NCBI GenBank assembly: GCA_964036315.1
Contig: OZ038479.1
Span: 57,265,746-57,329,745, forward strand
Length of the DNA: 64,000 nt
From: Acanthosepion esculentum
Lineage: Eukaryota; Mollusca; Cephalopoda; Sepiida; Sepiidae
Direction of reading: 5' to 3'
Every line of letters starts with the position of its first letter. The first letter of the stretch is position 1. The notes beneath the pieces were generated by a model. The model ran no database searches. It saw nothing but the letters and a program-made list of their open reading frames with translations, and had not been told where the DNA came from. The position numbers and the translations under genes are program-made. Below, piece by piece: positions 45,661 through 56,640 of this stretch.

Positions 45661-46794
45661 CGTCATACCTAACTTCCTGCACAGATAGTGGTAGATCAAT
45701 GTGGATGAGATTGAAAATGGGATTTAGGGGTTGTTTTTTTTGTTGTTTTTTTTTGCCTTGAAACCCGTAAAAGAGCATAAGCTTCTGGCACAATGATAGC
45801 AACGAATACGATGGGATATATTTTGATTTTTGAGGAATAAACACTTTTCATATGTAATTTCTTTGAACTTTAATACTTAAGTTAAAATAGGAAAGAAACT
45901 TAACTAAACCTAGTAAAAATCTATTTAAAAAAATCTTGATAAAGTGAAATTAATTTTTTTTAGCATCCTATGATGTTAGATTCTAACATCATAGACTTCC
46001 TATAAACAATTTAAAAACAAATATCTTTTCTACGATTATTAACGTACCTTAAGAAAATTGACGGAATTGGGACATTAACAATGATTCATTAATTTAAAAA
46101 AAAAAAGAAGTTTTTTCCCTTAACTCAACTGTAATTATTTTGCAAAGGGAACTACTAAAAACTGACAATTGGTAATTTTTTTTTTATTTAAAATAAAAGA
46201 GATTTTTTATGATAATCAGGTTTTTTTTTTTACAACAGGAATGATAGTTTTTTGTTTGTTTGTTGTTTTTCTTTAATTGTCACTGGAACATTATCTGTAA
46301 TCGAGGGTAACCGGGATCCAACTAAAAAAAATGTCAATATCTCCGAAACGGTAAATTTCCGCTAATTTTTAATGCTGTTTTTGGAATAATCAGGCGATTT
46401 TACATCAGGAATGATTTTTTTTTAATTTGGCACTGGGGCATTATCGGCAAATTTATCAACGAATGATAATATTTTTTTTGTGAATCTGAACGAATACAAA
46501 AAAAAAGTATTAGAGAATTACATTTAACAACATAACCATATTCATTACATTTTTTCCGCCTGAAAATCCAATTCCAAACCAATCATTGCCCAACAAGATT
46601 AGTTTTTTTGTTCTTAATGTTTTACTGTAAAAACTTAGGGTTTCATCATAGTAAGTAATTCATTTAGAAAAAACAAAGTGGTCCTTTTTAAACAAACAAA
46701 AAAAGGAAAAAAAAAAGGTATTTTATTTTGGTTCCTTTTTTTCCGTTTTCATGCCCCTCACTAACGTAATACTGCTGCTATAAAAAAAGAAACG

Positions 46795-46823
46795 AAAAGA
46801 AAGAAAGAAAGAAAGAAAGAAAA
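46795..46823. repeat. (GAAA)n microsatellite
   Basis: About seven GAAA units, inside the inferred ZNF-B intron. Confidence 0.95.
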
Positions 46824-47243
46824 CTCTTGTGACTTGTCTAAGTGAAATAACGAAAAAAACAGTCAACTCAAATCTAAAAGCAAACAAATGACAATCTAAC
46901 TTTTTTTAGATATCAACGCGTACGAGCAATGCTAAAAAAAGTTATCGGTTCGACCAGTTCTGTTAAGTCTGTTTTTTAAATAAAAAATAAGTCTGATAGT
47001 TGGTCATTTGAACAGATTTCTTCACTCAGGAAATGGGTGAAACTGAAAAAAACTTTTCAACACGAACAAGACATTGATTTTTTTTGCAAATATCTAACAT
47101 GAGGATTAAATTAAAATGAAAAAATATATATATCCGGATTATTATGCTACTAAAAGCTCCCCCCCCCCAAATACAGATGATAAAAATTCGGTATGACAAA
47201 CAAAAGTAAAATTAAAAAAAAAAAATGCATTTTTCCCACTTAC

Positions 47244-47650
47244 CTTTCAAATTTAAATGCAATAAAAACATGATTTTTCCTTTGTGTTCATGTTAAAAAA
47301 CGCTTTCCTTCGGCTAAATTTGATCAGTTACGATTTCTCAGTCAATCTACCTACGTTTTGTATTCTTTGTCCAAAACACAAAAAAAAAGAATGTCGAAGA
47401 TGGAAAGAATGGCACAAAGAAAGCAGCATTATCAAGGAATGGAAAAACCACAATGCATCCATGAAAAAAAAATTGATAAATATATCGTCAGACAATGCAA
47501 GACTATAAATCTCGAACAGTAATTACTTATTTTTGTATACTACAAAAAATATAGCATGCGACCAAAAACTAGTCGCATTTGTTCTGAAATCTGACACATT
47601 TTCAAAAATCACAATTACGAGATGTAAAAATTCCAAGAAAGCAAGCGGTG
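47244..47650 (-). other. ZNF-B first exon, non-coding
   Basis: The minus strand ends AAATTTGAAAG|GTAAGTGGG, a good donor. Blocks shared with the ZNF-A exon: CACCGCTTG at the start, ATGCTGCTTTCTTTGTG, and GATTGACTGAGAAATCG followed by TGATCAAATTT. It is longer than its sister because of an extra A+T-rich stretch (about 47490-47640). No conserved frame; read as 5' UTR. Confidence 0.65.
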
Positions 47651-47680
47651 ATGACATTATTTAGTTCCTTGTATTTAAAA
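47651..47680 (-). promoter_or_regulatory. ZNF-B core promoter
   Basis: TTTTAAATAC (core 47673-47680) lies about 25 bases before GTCATCACCGC. The stretch from the TATA-like word through ACAAGGAAC.AAAT to CACCGC is strikingly similar to 5276-5309 and still recognisable at 19091-19123. Confidence 0.5.
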
Positions 47681-47734
47681 GTCCCTAGATTTCTTTAACT
47701 TCGTGATGAGCAAATATTGCAGATATTAAAAAGT

Positions 47735-48030
47735 TTTCTACATGAACATTGCCATTTCCAGATGTCTTCATTTTGTTGACAATAATTCTTTCATTCGGTT
47801 ATCATGTCTCTCCACAACTTCCTGTTTTTGTTGCTCTAAGAAACTTTTGACTTTGTCCTTGCTTGACCATTCATTCACAAACTTATTTACTTGTTTTTGT
47901 CTCCTCTGCTTCTTTTGCTTTCAATGTGTCCTGTGAGTGTTAAATTTGCTAAGCCCTCTTTCATTGTTGTGTTCCAGAAATTTAAAACTTCTCTGATTGT
48001 AAGTATAAGTTTCCTTGTAGTTGCAATTTT
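47735..48030 (-). pseudogene. Non-LTR reverse transcriptase C-terminal fragment
   Basis: The minus strand encodes, in shifting frames, MWFCQQMQIPWTN, NQRSFKFLEHNNER and EGLANLTLTGHIESKRSRG, then a KFVNEWSSKD-like end. The order W..KIPW, RQL.FLGH...EGL, L.GHIEGKRSRG is characteristic of the region after the reverse transcriptase in jockey/RTE-type elements. It is a different family from the one at 40580. It lies directly upstream of the ZNF-B promoter. Confidence 0.7.
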
Positions 48031-48639
48031 TCTAGAACTTCCTTGTTGCTTGCATGTTTGTCCATGGTATTTGCATCTGTTGGCAAAATCACATCTTTTC
48101 AAAGATTGCCCAGCATTCACAGCCATATCTGAGATTAGATATGATATAGCACTGAGACCCATTATTTAATATACAATAGTAGATTGTTCAAATTATAGTG
48201 TCCATTTAAAAGATGGCACTTGACATGAATCTTCATTGCATAACGTTTTATTTACTTCAATATTTTGTCAGTTACTTTCCACCAGTTTGTGATGTGAGTC
48301 CTGCTGTCAAGCCCTCAGTCTGATACATGGACCCTACATTCTACATCTTCTATATGTGAAAGACTGCCCAAGAATGACTGTGACTGTTGTTTATATACCC
48401 ATCTCTGTCAACATTTTCATTTTCTTGTTTTCAATACCAGATGCAGGTGTGAGGTCACATACTTTTGCATTGAGCAAATGGAAATGACTCTAGTTCAGCC
48501 AGCTTTCTTTGATGGTCTGGTATGAAATTTGAGTGCAATGTCTATTCTTGCATAATACTACAAGGTTAAACTTCTGGAATTTTTTAAAACTTTATTATAA
48601 TATAAAATTTGGCTGTGTAGGGATAGAAAATTAGGCAAA

Positions 48640-48950
48640 CATGGACCTTTGTGCCTGCAAAAAAAAGAGAGTGTCAAAAGGACAGTTTATCTTATGACAC
48701 TGCTTTTATTTTAACTACCATCACTCTGCGGCAATGTTTATTGTTTTAAAAGATGATGATTAGAATTGTAATAAAACCTAAATATATGATGAAAGTGAAT
48801 TTATACATTTTTTTTTTTGTTCTTGAGAATTCACAACAAAAATATTAAACTCTATTTATTTATTAGATTTTTAATTTACATTTGTGTCATGGGAAAAAAT
48901 TGTCCTTTTTGACACACCATTTCTTTTTATGAGCATGAAAGTCCATGTTT
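48640..48950. repeat. FB-A foldback, short form
   Basis: The left arm 48640-48830 has GTGTCAAAAGGACAG and CTTATGACACTG and the 'tattttaactaccatcactc' block. The right end is inverted: 'gtcctttttgacacaccatt' then 'gagcatgaaagtccatgttt'. The central spacer is nearly gone. Confidence 0.65.
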
Positions 48951-49174
48951 GACCCCAAATAATTATTTGCCATTACATGTAAGATATCATGTGATAACCT
49001 AGTATAAACATGAAAATAAAACCAGACACACTCAGTTTCTGAGCAGCAGGCTGTAAATGACCCCCAGTCCCAATGAAAAAGTTCCATGGCCTTATACTGA
49101 TGTTATCCTTTTATTTAAGAAATACACCATGGAAACTAGAAACAAATAACAAATATCTCTCTCAAAAAACAGGG

Positions 49175-49678
49175 TGTAGCGGACCGGCGGGGTGAAGATG
49201 TGAAGAGATATCAGAAGGTTAAAATTTCCTGCTGGCCGGTCCAGCAACATGAGAATGTTGGGCGTTAATTAAGTCCAAAGAAAACAAACAAGACCGATAT
49301 ATATGGGTAAACAAATATATATTAATAACAAGTTACACAAAGACATGAACAGTTACATAGTGTTTGTATGGAGAAATTATGTGTGTGTGTTGTGAGTGTT
49401 CGTACATACGTGTATTGTTCTTAGCGTGTTCCCAGAATTTGGGAAACGCTGTCTCTGTGAGAGGTCACATATTGGCCTAAGTGGAAAAAGAGAGATTTTA
49501 CCTCATCTCCATGCGAGGTGGCGGCCCAAGGCCTGAGTCGAAAAGAGAGATCGAAGCGAAGGGTCAGCCAGTATTTATAGCCAGGGGAGCAAGACCCCTG
49601 GTGAAGGATTACGGAACTGAGGAGGAGCTAACTCCGACAAGGGAAATGTATAAACAAAATACATTTCACAGAAATACA
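49175..49678 (-). mobile_element. Solo LTR
   Basis: 504 bases, ends TGTA...TACA, flanked by CAGGG (49170-49174) and CAGTG (49679-49683), a four-of-five match as target duplication. On the minus strand TATAAATA (49573-49580) sits in a G+C-richer context suited to a promoter. The flanks (49090-49170 and 49684-49740) belong to one dispersed repeat seen also at 51840-51950 and 85-165. No internal retroelement region is present, so it is best explained as recombination between two LTRs. The family is not determined. Confidence 0.65.
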
Positions 49679-49796
49679 CAGTGAATAAAGTATAAGGTAA
49701 CATATTGCTTCTGTAGAATATGCTTCTATTTGACAAAAGTCTTGTTAAATCTTTTAATGATTACCAAAAGAAGAATAGTGTTCTTTTGAATTGTGC

Positions 49797-50127
49797 CATC
49801 CTGGGTAAGACGATAAACTACGTCCAACAGCAAGGCCTCTGATCAGGAGGTTTTGAGGAGTGTGGAACCACCTCTTAATTGCTGGTGTTTCCAGGTCCAC
49901 CCTGACCCGGGGTGGTAGTACCTGTTAGGGTCTCAGCTATGAGAAAATAATTGACACCCCTCAACCTGACTCAAAACACTATGAAAGTGTAAAAATAGGT
50001 TTTAATACCAGAAATACTTTGTAAAAAAAAAAATTAATATCAACAATAATTGTAAATATTACCAGCAATAAAAATCTTGTCAACATTAAATAACCCATTG
50101 AGGTTAATAGACCACAAAACAAACCAA
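49797..50127 (+). repeat. SINE-V copy
   Basis: Starts 'catcctgggtaagacgataa', has the CCTCTGATCAGGAGG arm, the G+C-richer core, and ends 'aatagaccacaaaacaaacc'. Nearly lacks minisatellite units. Confidence 0.7.
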
Positions 50128-50229
50128 ACCAAATCTTTTGAATTGTGCAAAAATTAAACACAATATAAAAATTTAATGGTATTTTTCTCAAAACTGTTCA
50201 AATCTTTTAAATATTATTCTTTTATATTG

Positions 50230-50786
50230 GGTGTTCCAATAACTTGGACCGATTTTAAATGTGAATTAATTTTAAGCGTATAATGATTTTTTTTCTTTTT
50301 CTTTCAGATTTAACAACCATGGAAAGATTAACAATTAAACAATGTGTTAAAGCTATCAAAGCCTATTACGAAAATGGACGTTCAAACAGAAATGCAATGA
50401 GAAGTTCCCAGGTCACATCATCTCTTGAAACAGCAAAGTCAATTGGCCACCATAATCGTGTGACTTGATGCCTTTAGATTTCCTCCTTTGGGATCATCTC
50501 AAAAGTAAGGTCTATGCCAACAAGCCAACAACAATTCAACAGCTGAAGGATGAGATAATAAGGCATATTGGTGAGATCGAGGAGCAACTATGCAGAGATG
50601 TCATCAAAAATTTTGACCATTGTGTGGAAGTGTACCGCCGAAGCCTTGGTGAACATTTGGGCGATATTATTTTTCCCACGTAATTGTTATGATTTAAATA
50701 ACATGATCCAATAGAGAAATAAATAAATTTTCACCAATAACACTGATTTATTTACTGCTGACTTTGACCCGTCTTAATGAAACACC
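50230..50786 (+). mobile_element. Internally deleted mariner-like element
   Basis: The ends GGTGTTCCAATAACTTGGAC and, inverted, GGTGTTTCATTAAGACGGGT are partly alike. Inside, an N-terminal piece (ATG at 50319: MERLTIKQCVKAIKAYYENG) is joined to a C-terminal piece that includes CDLMPLDFLLWDHLKSK (third catalytic aspartate region, 50455-50510) and runs to FDHCVEVYRR and a stop at 50683. The central part with the first two catalytic residues is missing, so it cannot transpose by itself. A polypyrimidine-AG (to 50307) precedes the ATG. Confidence 0.7.
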
Positions 50787-51201
50787 TTTAATCCGTCTTA
50801 ATGAAACATCTTTTAGATTATTCTTTGCACTTATATAAACAAAGTAAGTTTTGAGAAAATACATGCATACATCACTATGGCAATTATGATATAATTAAGG
50901 CCATTCAAACTAATAAAAGGAAAATTCATTTAGTTATTGAATTGACGGTTAAAATTACATTTACTTTTATCTTTAGTTACGAATGGCATATATCATCTGA
51001 AACAACTCCAAATAACACGCACACGTGACATGAAGTGCCCACCTTCAAATTTAAAAAGAAATTAAGGCAGTGAAAGAGCATAATTCAGAATCCTCCATTT
51101 TAGTTTTAGTTTTAATCTTTCCGAGAATAAAAAAATCAGATGAATGCCACTCTTGCAGTGCACTGAATCCTCAAATCATCTAATAGGGTTGACATCTCTA
51201 T

Positions 51202-51788
51202 CAGTCAGTTATGTGCCATGCATGATATATGCTTAGGCAATCATGTATCTTTCGATACATGACTGACAAGGCAGATTTTTTTCTTGCAGTAGGTTGCCAT
51301 TTCTTTCTTTGGTAGACCAGTTGCCATAAGGCTATAAAACCTGATCTGTCCTGCTTTTTATCCATAGCTAGTGGGGAGAAGAAGAGGATTCATAGCTTTC
51401 CCAAGAGTATTAGCACGTAAGTGAATGTAATAGATTTGACTGGAATTCGAACTCGGCTCTCCGATTCCTCAATCCGTGCCTCCTAGTCAATTATGTGCCA
51501 TGCATGATACACGCTTAGGCGATCATGTATCTTTCAATACATGACTGATGAGGCAGATTTTTTCCCGCAATAGGTTGCCATTTCTTTTTACAGTAGACCA
51601 GTTGCCATCCAAGGCTACAGAACCCAGTCTGTCCTACTATTTACCCATAGCCGAAGGGAGAAGAAGAGGTTTCATACCTTTCCCAAGGGTATTAGCATGT
51701 AAGTGAATGTAATAGATTTGACTGGAATTCGATCTCAGCTCTCCGATTCCTCAATCTGAGCCACTATTCATTACTCCACCCATGCCTC
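51202..51788 (-). repeat. SINE-T tandem dimer
   Basis: Two direct copies, about 51202-51489 and 51490-51788. Each has 'tatgtgccatgcatgata', the hairpin CATGTATCTTTC-GATACATG, 'gcccatagc'-type body, and on the minus strand a B box (GAGTTCGAATTCC in the first, GATCGAATTCC in the second). The second also has the A-box side 'gtggagtaatgaatagtgg' near 51770. Confidence 0.65.
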
Positions 51789-52247
51789 CATCTCTATAAC
51801 AATCTTAATTGGTTCTGCTTGTAGCTGTCTGCCAGTCTCAGTGTAAAAAGTTCTAGCCACATACTGGTATCATACTTTTATTCAGGAAAGACACTGTGAA
51901 AACTAGAAGCAAATAACCAATGTCTCTCTCATAAAAGGGGGGAAAATGGACAAACAAAGGAAATTTCAAAGAAATACAGGAACAAGGAAAGCACTTTTCA
52001 AACAGAAACAATTTGGAACAAACTCAAAGAAAGGATAAAGGGAACATGTGGTGCCTTCGAGAATTTCAGACTTAGTAGTAGGGTGCAGATAATTACCATG
52101 TTGCCTCTTTGACCAGCAGTAGCTAAAGAACATGTGGTAGTTTCCTGACCTCTAAGGGGTCACATAACAGAAGACTCACAGAAATTATGCTTAAATACAT
52201 GTATGCATATATGTGGTAAATGTATATTTTTATTTATTTTCTTTTTT

Positions 52248-52977
52248 TTAAGCTTTTTACCCCAACCAAGGTGGGAGTGTCACTAGCATGCAAGGGGTTG
52301 CAGAGAGTGGGAGCAAGCGTAAAGAGGTATGATAGAGGCAAGGATGACTAGAAGGATGCGGAATTAGATCAAGGCATCTGAAGATGTCAATTAACATTGC
52401 ATTTGAATAGTGGGAGATTATAGCTATCAGGGAAGCAAGTAAGAGGGAGAGAGTTCCACACACGGGAAGTGCAAGGCATGAAGCTATTCGAGTAGAATAG
52501 ACAGCTACACTTAACTGTTTCAACAGTGAAAGGGTGTGATTGAGATACCAACCTAGAAGCACGTTTAAATTCATGCAGTTTGGGAACCAGTGAAAGTAGC
52601 TCGTTGGAGCAGTTACCGTGAAAGTATTTGTAGAAAAGACAGAGGGAAGCGATGACATCTGTGTGAGAAAGGGATTGTAGGCGAGATGCCAGATCAGGAC
52701 CAATCACATTGCATATCCGTCTCTGGATTTTGTTGAGGACCTTGAGATGAACAGTGGGTGCTCCAGAACATATGTGGCAGCAGTATTCCATGCAAAGCCG
52801 AATGGATGATTTATAGATTTGAAGGATGGAAAACTTTCTGGTGCAACACACAGAACCAACTTTCCTTGTCATAGATGAAGCTATTGATTCAATATATTTG
52901 TTCCATATCAGGTCAGCGGACAGTGTGAGACTAAGCAGGTGCAGAGAGGCACTCTTGGGGAGTTGAGCAAGAAACAT
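52248..52977 (-). pseudogene. Non-LTR retrotransposon 3' end
   Basis: The longest such relic here: 52387-52977 on the minus strand has one open frame of 196 codons with SLTLSADLIWNKYIESI, SSIRLCMEYCCHICSGAP, LNKIQRRICNVIGP, LSHTDVIASLCLFYKYFHGN, SHPFTVETVKCS and a TSRVWNSLPLTCFPDSYNL end. This is the thumb-to-C-terminus part of the reverse transcriptase polyprotein. Lower coordinates hold its 3' UTR, down to 'caaccaaggtgggagtgtca'. The frame is intact but the element is 5'-truncated, without endonuclease or catalytic reverse-transcriptase core. Confidence 0.85.
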
Positions 52978-53689
52978 TCAAATAGGAGGCAAGGAGGTTT
53001 CTTTGTGGTGGGTACAGATCATTAAAAATTATTCTCATAATTTTAACCCTATTACTATTGCTACCATGGTACTACCAAGTAGCAAAGTCTCTAAACCTGG
53101 GAACGCATATACTGGTCCCTTTGGAGGCTGTTACAGTGACCAAAAACAATGTTCACAGCCTTACATGTAAGTAGAATAAAACCAGATACACTCAGTTCTT
53201 GAGTAGCAGACAAACTAGATGGTCATCTCTTTCCTTATCTGTAAAGAGATGATCAATCAATATGGCTATCCATGGTAACATTTAAGTGAAAAGATTTTTC
53301 TTTCTTTTATCAGAATTACTTTTTGCTTATTATTTCCAGTGCATAAAATATTTGGCAACATGGACAACTTAATTTTTAACACCCCTGACAAACACTGTTA
53401 TATCTTTGTATATAAATATTGTGTTGCACACATAACATGGTGTCATCATCTCTCTGTACCATTCAATTTCAGTGTTAGTTCAACCAACTAGTTCTACTAA
53501 TGTTTGTTAAAAATTATTGAGTGGGTGTTCGTTTCCCCCCAACAACCTACACAACAGCCTTAAAGTCAATCACATTTACCTTTATTAGTAAGTTATCAAT
53601 CATTAATCCGTCTTTGATGTGAGCTGCTTTAAATTTTAAAAACTTATGGTTTCATTAAAAATAAAAAATTTAATTATTATTCTACTGAA

Positions 53690-53815
53690 CAAAATTATTT
53701 ACACTATTTATATGTGGACTATTGTCCTCATCTTTGCTGTTATTACTACCTTTCAGCCATTGTGTTCTCCAGCCTTCATCAGGTGTATGTCGATCTGGGT
53801 ATCGTATTGTCAGCT
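53690..53815. repeat. PAL-C arm
   Basis: 'ggactattgtcctcatcttt' and 'ccagccttcatcaggtgtat' correspond to the left arm only. Confidence 0.5.
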
Positions 53816-53829
53816 TTATCTCATATTCA

Positions 53830-54630
53830 AGAATTTAATTTCTTCTTTGTTTTTTGCTTCCTTTATGATGATGGCATTGATGACTAAATTTGCCACCAAC
53901 ATGCAGGTTCAGGACTAGAAGCTTCCAGTTTAACCAAAACCTGCTCCAACACAACTTGGTTGGAGGTGAAACAAAATCAGAGCAGAAGAAACTGCCGATG
54001 GTGTGTATTTGTTTAAGGTGGACCTCAACTTGCCAGGAAATGACCCACACTTGATTTCATTACCTTCATCTGTGGCATATATGGAATGAAACATGCAGAA
54101 TCCAGTTATGAAACCACAACTGAATGTAGTTGACTGTTATAATTTTGAGTGGTGCCTTCTGTAGCATGTCCGTCATGCGTAGCCAACTTCAGCCACCGTT
54201 TCAACCATTGAGATCTGTTATAATTGTAATCCACTTGCTCCACCATTGGGATCTTTGGGTTTGGTTTTCACTTAGTGTAGGTCCTTGTCTTCAACCCACC
54301 CACCAAGGTTGGCCCTATTAGGAGTTTAGAACTCCTGAAAACATTGCTCTCAGTCACTGAACCATTTAAGCCCTTCCACCACTACAAGGTGTGATCATCA
54401 GAGGTACATACATAGAAACATACATGTATATACACACATATTTTACACTGGATGTCAGAGTAAACAGTACCACATTATTATTATTACTTTAAAAACCAAA
54501 CAATAAATAAGAAAACTATAAAATTATCATCAAATATATGGGAACATTTTTTATTATTATTGTTCAAAATATTTGAAAGATAAATAATAGTGCAAGACTA
54601 TTCTGAGCTGTAAAAATAGTAAACAAAATA
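53830..54630. other. Unassigned intergenic DNA
   Basis: 53830-54320 is somewhat richer in G+C. Short frames on both strands (53835-54050 minus, 54130-54321 plus) show no known domain. Confidence 0.3.
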
Positions 54631-54639
54631 ACAATACAC

Positions 54640-55090
54640 TATTTACATTCTTCAGACGGTTGTCCTCATCTTTTTTTGCCATATTTACAGCGTTTCAGTC
54701 ATTGTACACTCTGGCCTTCTTCAAGTGATTTGAATTTCAAACTGAACCCTTTATTTTGTCCACTGGGGTAAATTGTACCTCTTCCGGATATCTCAGTTGT
54801 CTTTCTTTATCTCAACTCTCCAAGTTTGTGTTCACCACTGCAGTAGCCAGGTATTGAACTCACAACTCTTTGGGTCAAGTCACTGGATCCAACCAACAGA
54901 GGCATGACACATGGAACTAGAACAATCTATGCTGGTGGACGAAATAAAGGGTTTAGTTTGAAATTCCAATCCCCTGAAGAAGGCTGGAGCATACAACAGC
55001 CGAAACATCATGAATATGACAAGAAAGATGAGGACAACAGTCTGAAAAATGTAAAATAGTGTAAATAATTGCAATGCCTCATCTCAGAAA
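54640..55090. repeat. PAL-C element, both arms
   Basis: The left arm 'acggttgtcctcatcttttt', 'cactctggccttcttcaag' and 'gaaccctttattttgtccac' is mirrored by 'ggacgaaataaagggtttag', 'ctgaagaaggctggagcata' and 'gatgaggacaacagtctgaa'. The loop contains an inverted tRNA-like B box in 'gccaggtattgaactcacaa'. Confidence 0.75.
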
Positions 55091-55559
55091 TATAGACAAA
55101 ATAACGTTACAACTCGAAATGCTTTTCTTATAAATTTGAAAATATGTCCCCATCTATAAAAATGTTATTTACTACAATCAATAGATAAGAAAAGGATGAA
55201 AGAATAAAGTTATCAGAAAATGTTGTTAAAAATGTTTCAATGATACATGAGGAACGAAATTGACACTACTGAAGCAATAGTCAAAGATAAATAAAACATT
55301 ACAACTCGAAATGCTTTTCCTACAATTTTGAAAAATACATCATCACTCATGAAAAAGAAAAATGTTATGGTTCAATATTATAAATAGAGTAGAATTATTC
55401 ATGCCATTGTATAAGCAGTGTAATAAATACAATGTATTAAATGCTCTTAATGATAATAGACTTAATAAAGAAAACTTGCTAAAACACTTTAAAAAAACAA
55501 AAAAAAAAAAAAAACAATTGATACCTTGACTTATTATTTTTTTTTTATATATATATATT

Positions 55560-56075
55560 TTTTTAAAACATTTCACCCCAAACAAGGTGGGAGTGCCACT
55601 AGCACGCAAGGGGTGGAAGCAAGAGTAAAGAGGCACGATAGAGGAAAGGATGAACAGAAGGGCGGGGAATTAGATCAAGGCATCTGAAAGGTGTTGATTG
55701 ACATTGCATTTGAATAATTGAAGTTTACAACTATCAGGGAAACAAGAGGAAGGGAGTTCTGCACACAGGAAGTGTGAGATATGAAGCTATTGAAATAGAA
55801 GAGATGGCTACATTTCGACAGTGAAAAGGTGGGACTGAGATGACAACCTAGTAGCACGTTTAAATTCATGCAGTTTGGGAACCAGCGAAAGTAGCTCGTT
55901 GGAGCAGTTACCGTGAAAGTATTTGTAGAAAAAACAGAGGGAAGCGATGACAAGTCTGTGAGAAAGGGACTGTAGGCGAGATGCCAGATCAGGACCATTC
56001 CCATTGCATATCCGTCTCTGGATTTTGTCAAGGACCTTGAGACGAACAGCGGATTCACCAACTTGAAATTGTTTA
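55560..56075 (-). pseudogene. Non-LTR retrotransposon 3' end
   Basis: Same family as 52248-52977. The minus strand has LDKIQRRICNGNGPDLASRL, LCFFYKYFHGNCSNELLS and VPKLHEFKRATRLSSQSH in one frame (55808-56040), then SHLFYFNSFISHTSCVQNSL in another. The 5' truncation is near 56050. The 3' end is 'caccccaaacaaggtgggag'. Confidence 0.8.
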
Positions 56076-56084
56076 GTATCAATT

Positions 56085-56410
56085 TGAATTTGATTATCCC
56101 TAACTTGAAAGGCTATAGATTGGCAGCAAGGTCTCATCATTTTACAGTTGAAATGGCTAGATATAAGCATAAACATATTCTATGCTGTTACTTCTATCAC
56201 ACTTCTTACTTGTGGAACTCTCTTCCAGCTTCTTGCTTCCCAGTCAACTTTGATGTTCAAAAATTTAAATGCAATGTCGATCGTTATCTTCTAACTTCTT
56301 AATTATTTTCTTTGTCTTCTCTGCTAAATAGTTGTTTTTCTCATATTCTGTAACACTCAGTAACCTCTTGTGTTCTAGTAGCTTTCTTGCATGGGGTGAA
56401 ATGATAAGAA
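56085..56410 (+). pseudogene. Non-LTR 3' end, opposite orientation
   Basis: A plus-strand frame with RLAARSHHFTVEMARYKHKH, YFYHTSYLWNSLPASCFPVN and KFKCNVDRYLLTS, stop at 56302, then a 3' UTR ending GCATGGGGTGAAATGATAAG. It meets the minus-strand copy 55560-56075 5'-end to 5'-end, making a large imperfect inverted repeat. Confidence 0.8.
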
Positions 56411-56429
56411 AATGTATTATATTTCTTAG

Positions 56430-56640
56430 AGGCATGGTGGAGTAATGGTTTGTGGCTTGGATTGAGGAAATGAGGGTCGTGTTTGAATTCTAGTCCAGTT
56501 GATTACATTTATGGGCTATACCCTTGGGAAAGGTATGAATCCATCTCCTTTTTCCGCCAGCTATGAGTAAATAGCAGGACAGGCTGGGTTCTATAGCCCT
56601 GGGTGGCAACCAGTCTAGGAGAAGTAAACTTTGGATTCAA
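56430..56640 (+). repeat. SINE-T copy, complete head
   Basis: A box GTGGAGTAATGGTTTGTGG, B box GTTTGAATTCTAG, body 'cccttgggaaaggtatgaat' and a distinct 3' part 'ctatagccctgggtggcaac'. No 5S-like head. Confidence 0.7.

Larger units (their letters stand above)
39361..47243 (-). other. Inferred first intron of ZNF-B
   Basis: Donor GT at 47243-47242, acceptor AG at 39362-39361, about 7.9 kb. It is filled with non-LTR, mariner and PAL-C relics listed separately. The plus-strand frame at 39767-40036 has no recognisable domain. Confidence 0.5.

Noticed and set aside
18466..46823. The CTTT and GAAA microsatellites as conserved elements of the two ZNF introns
   Set aside because: They lie in opposite orientation relative to the genes and their flanks do not match, so they are independent.
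52257..52703. Minus-strand frame of 148 codons overlapping the non-LTR relic
   Set aside because: It is an alternative frame; the reverse-transcriptase tail motifs lie in the frame at 52387-52977.
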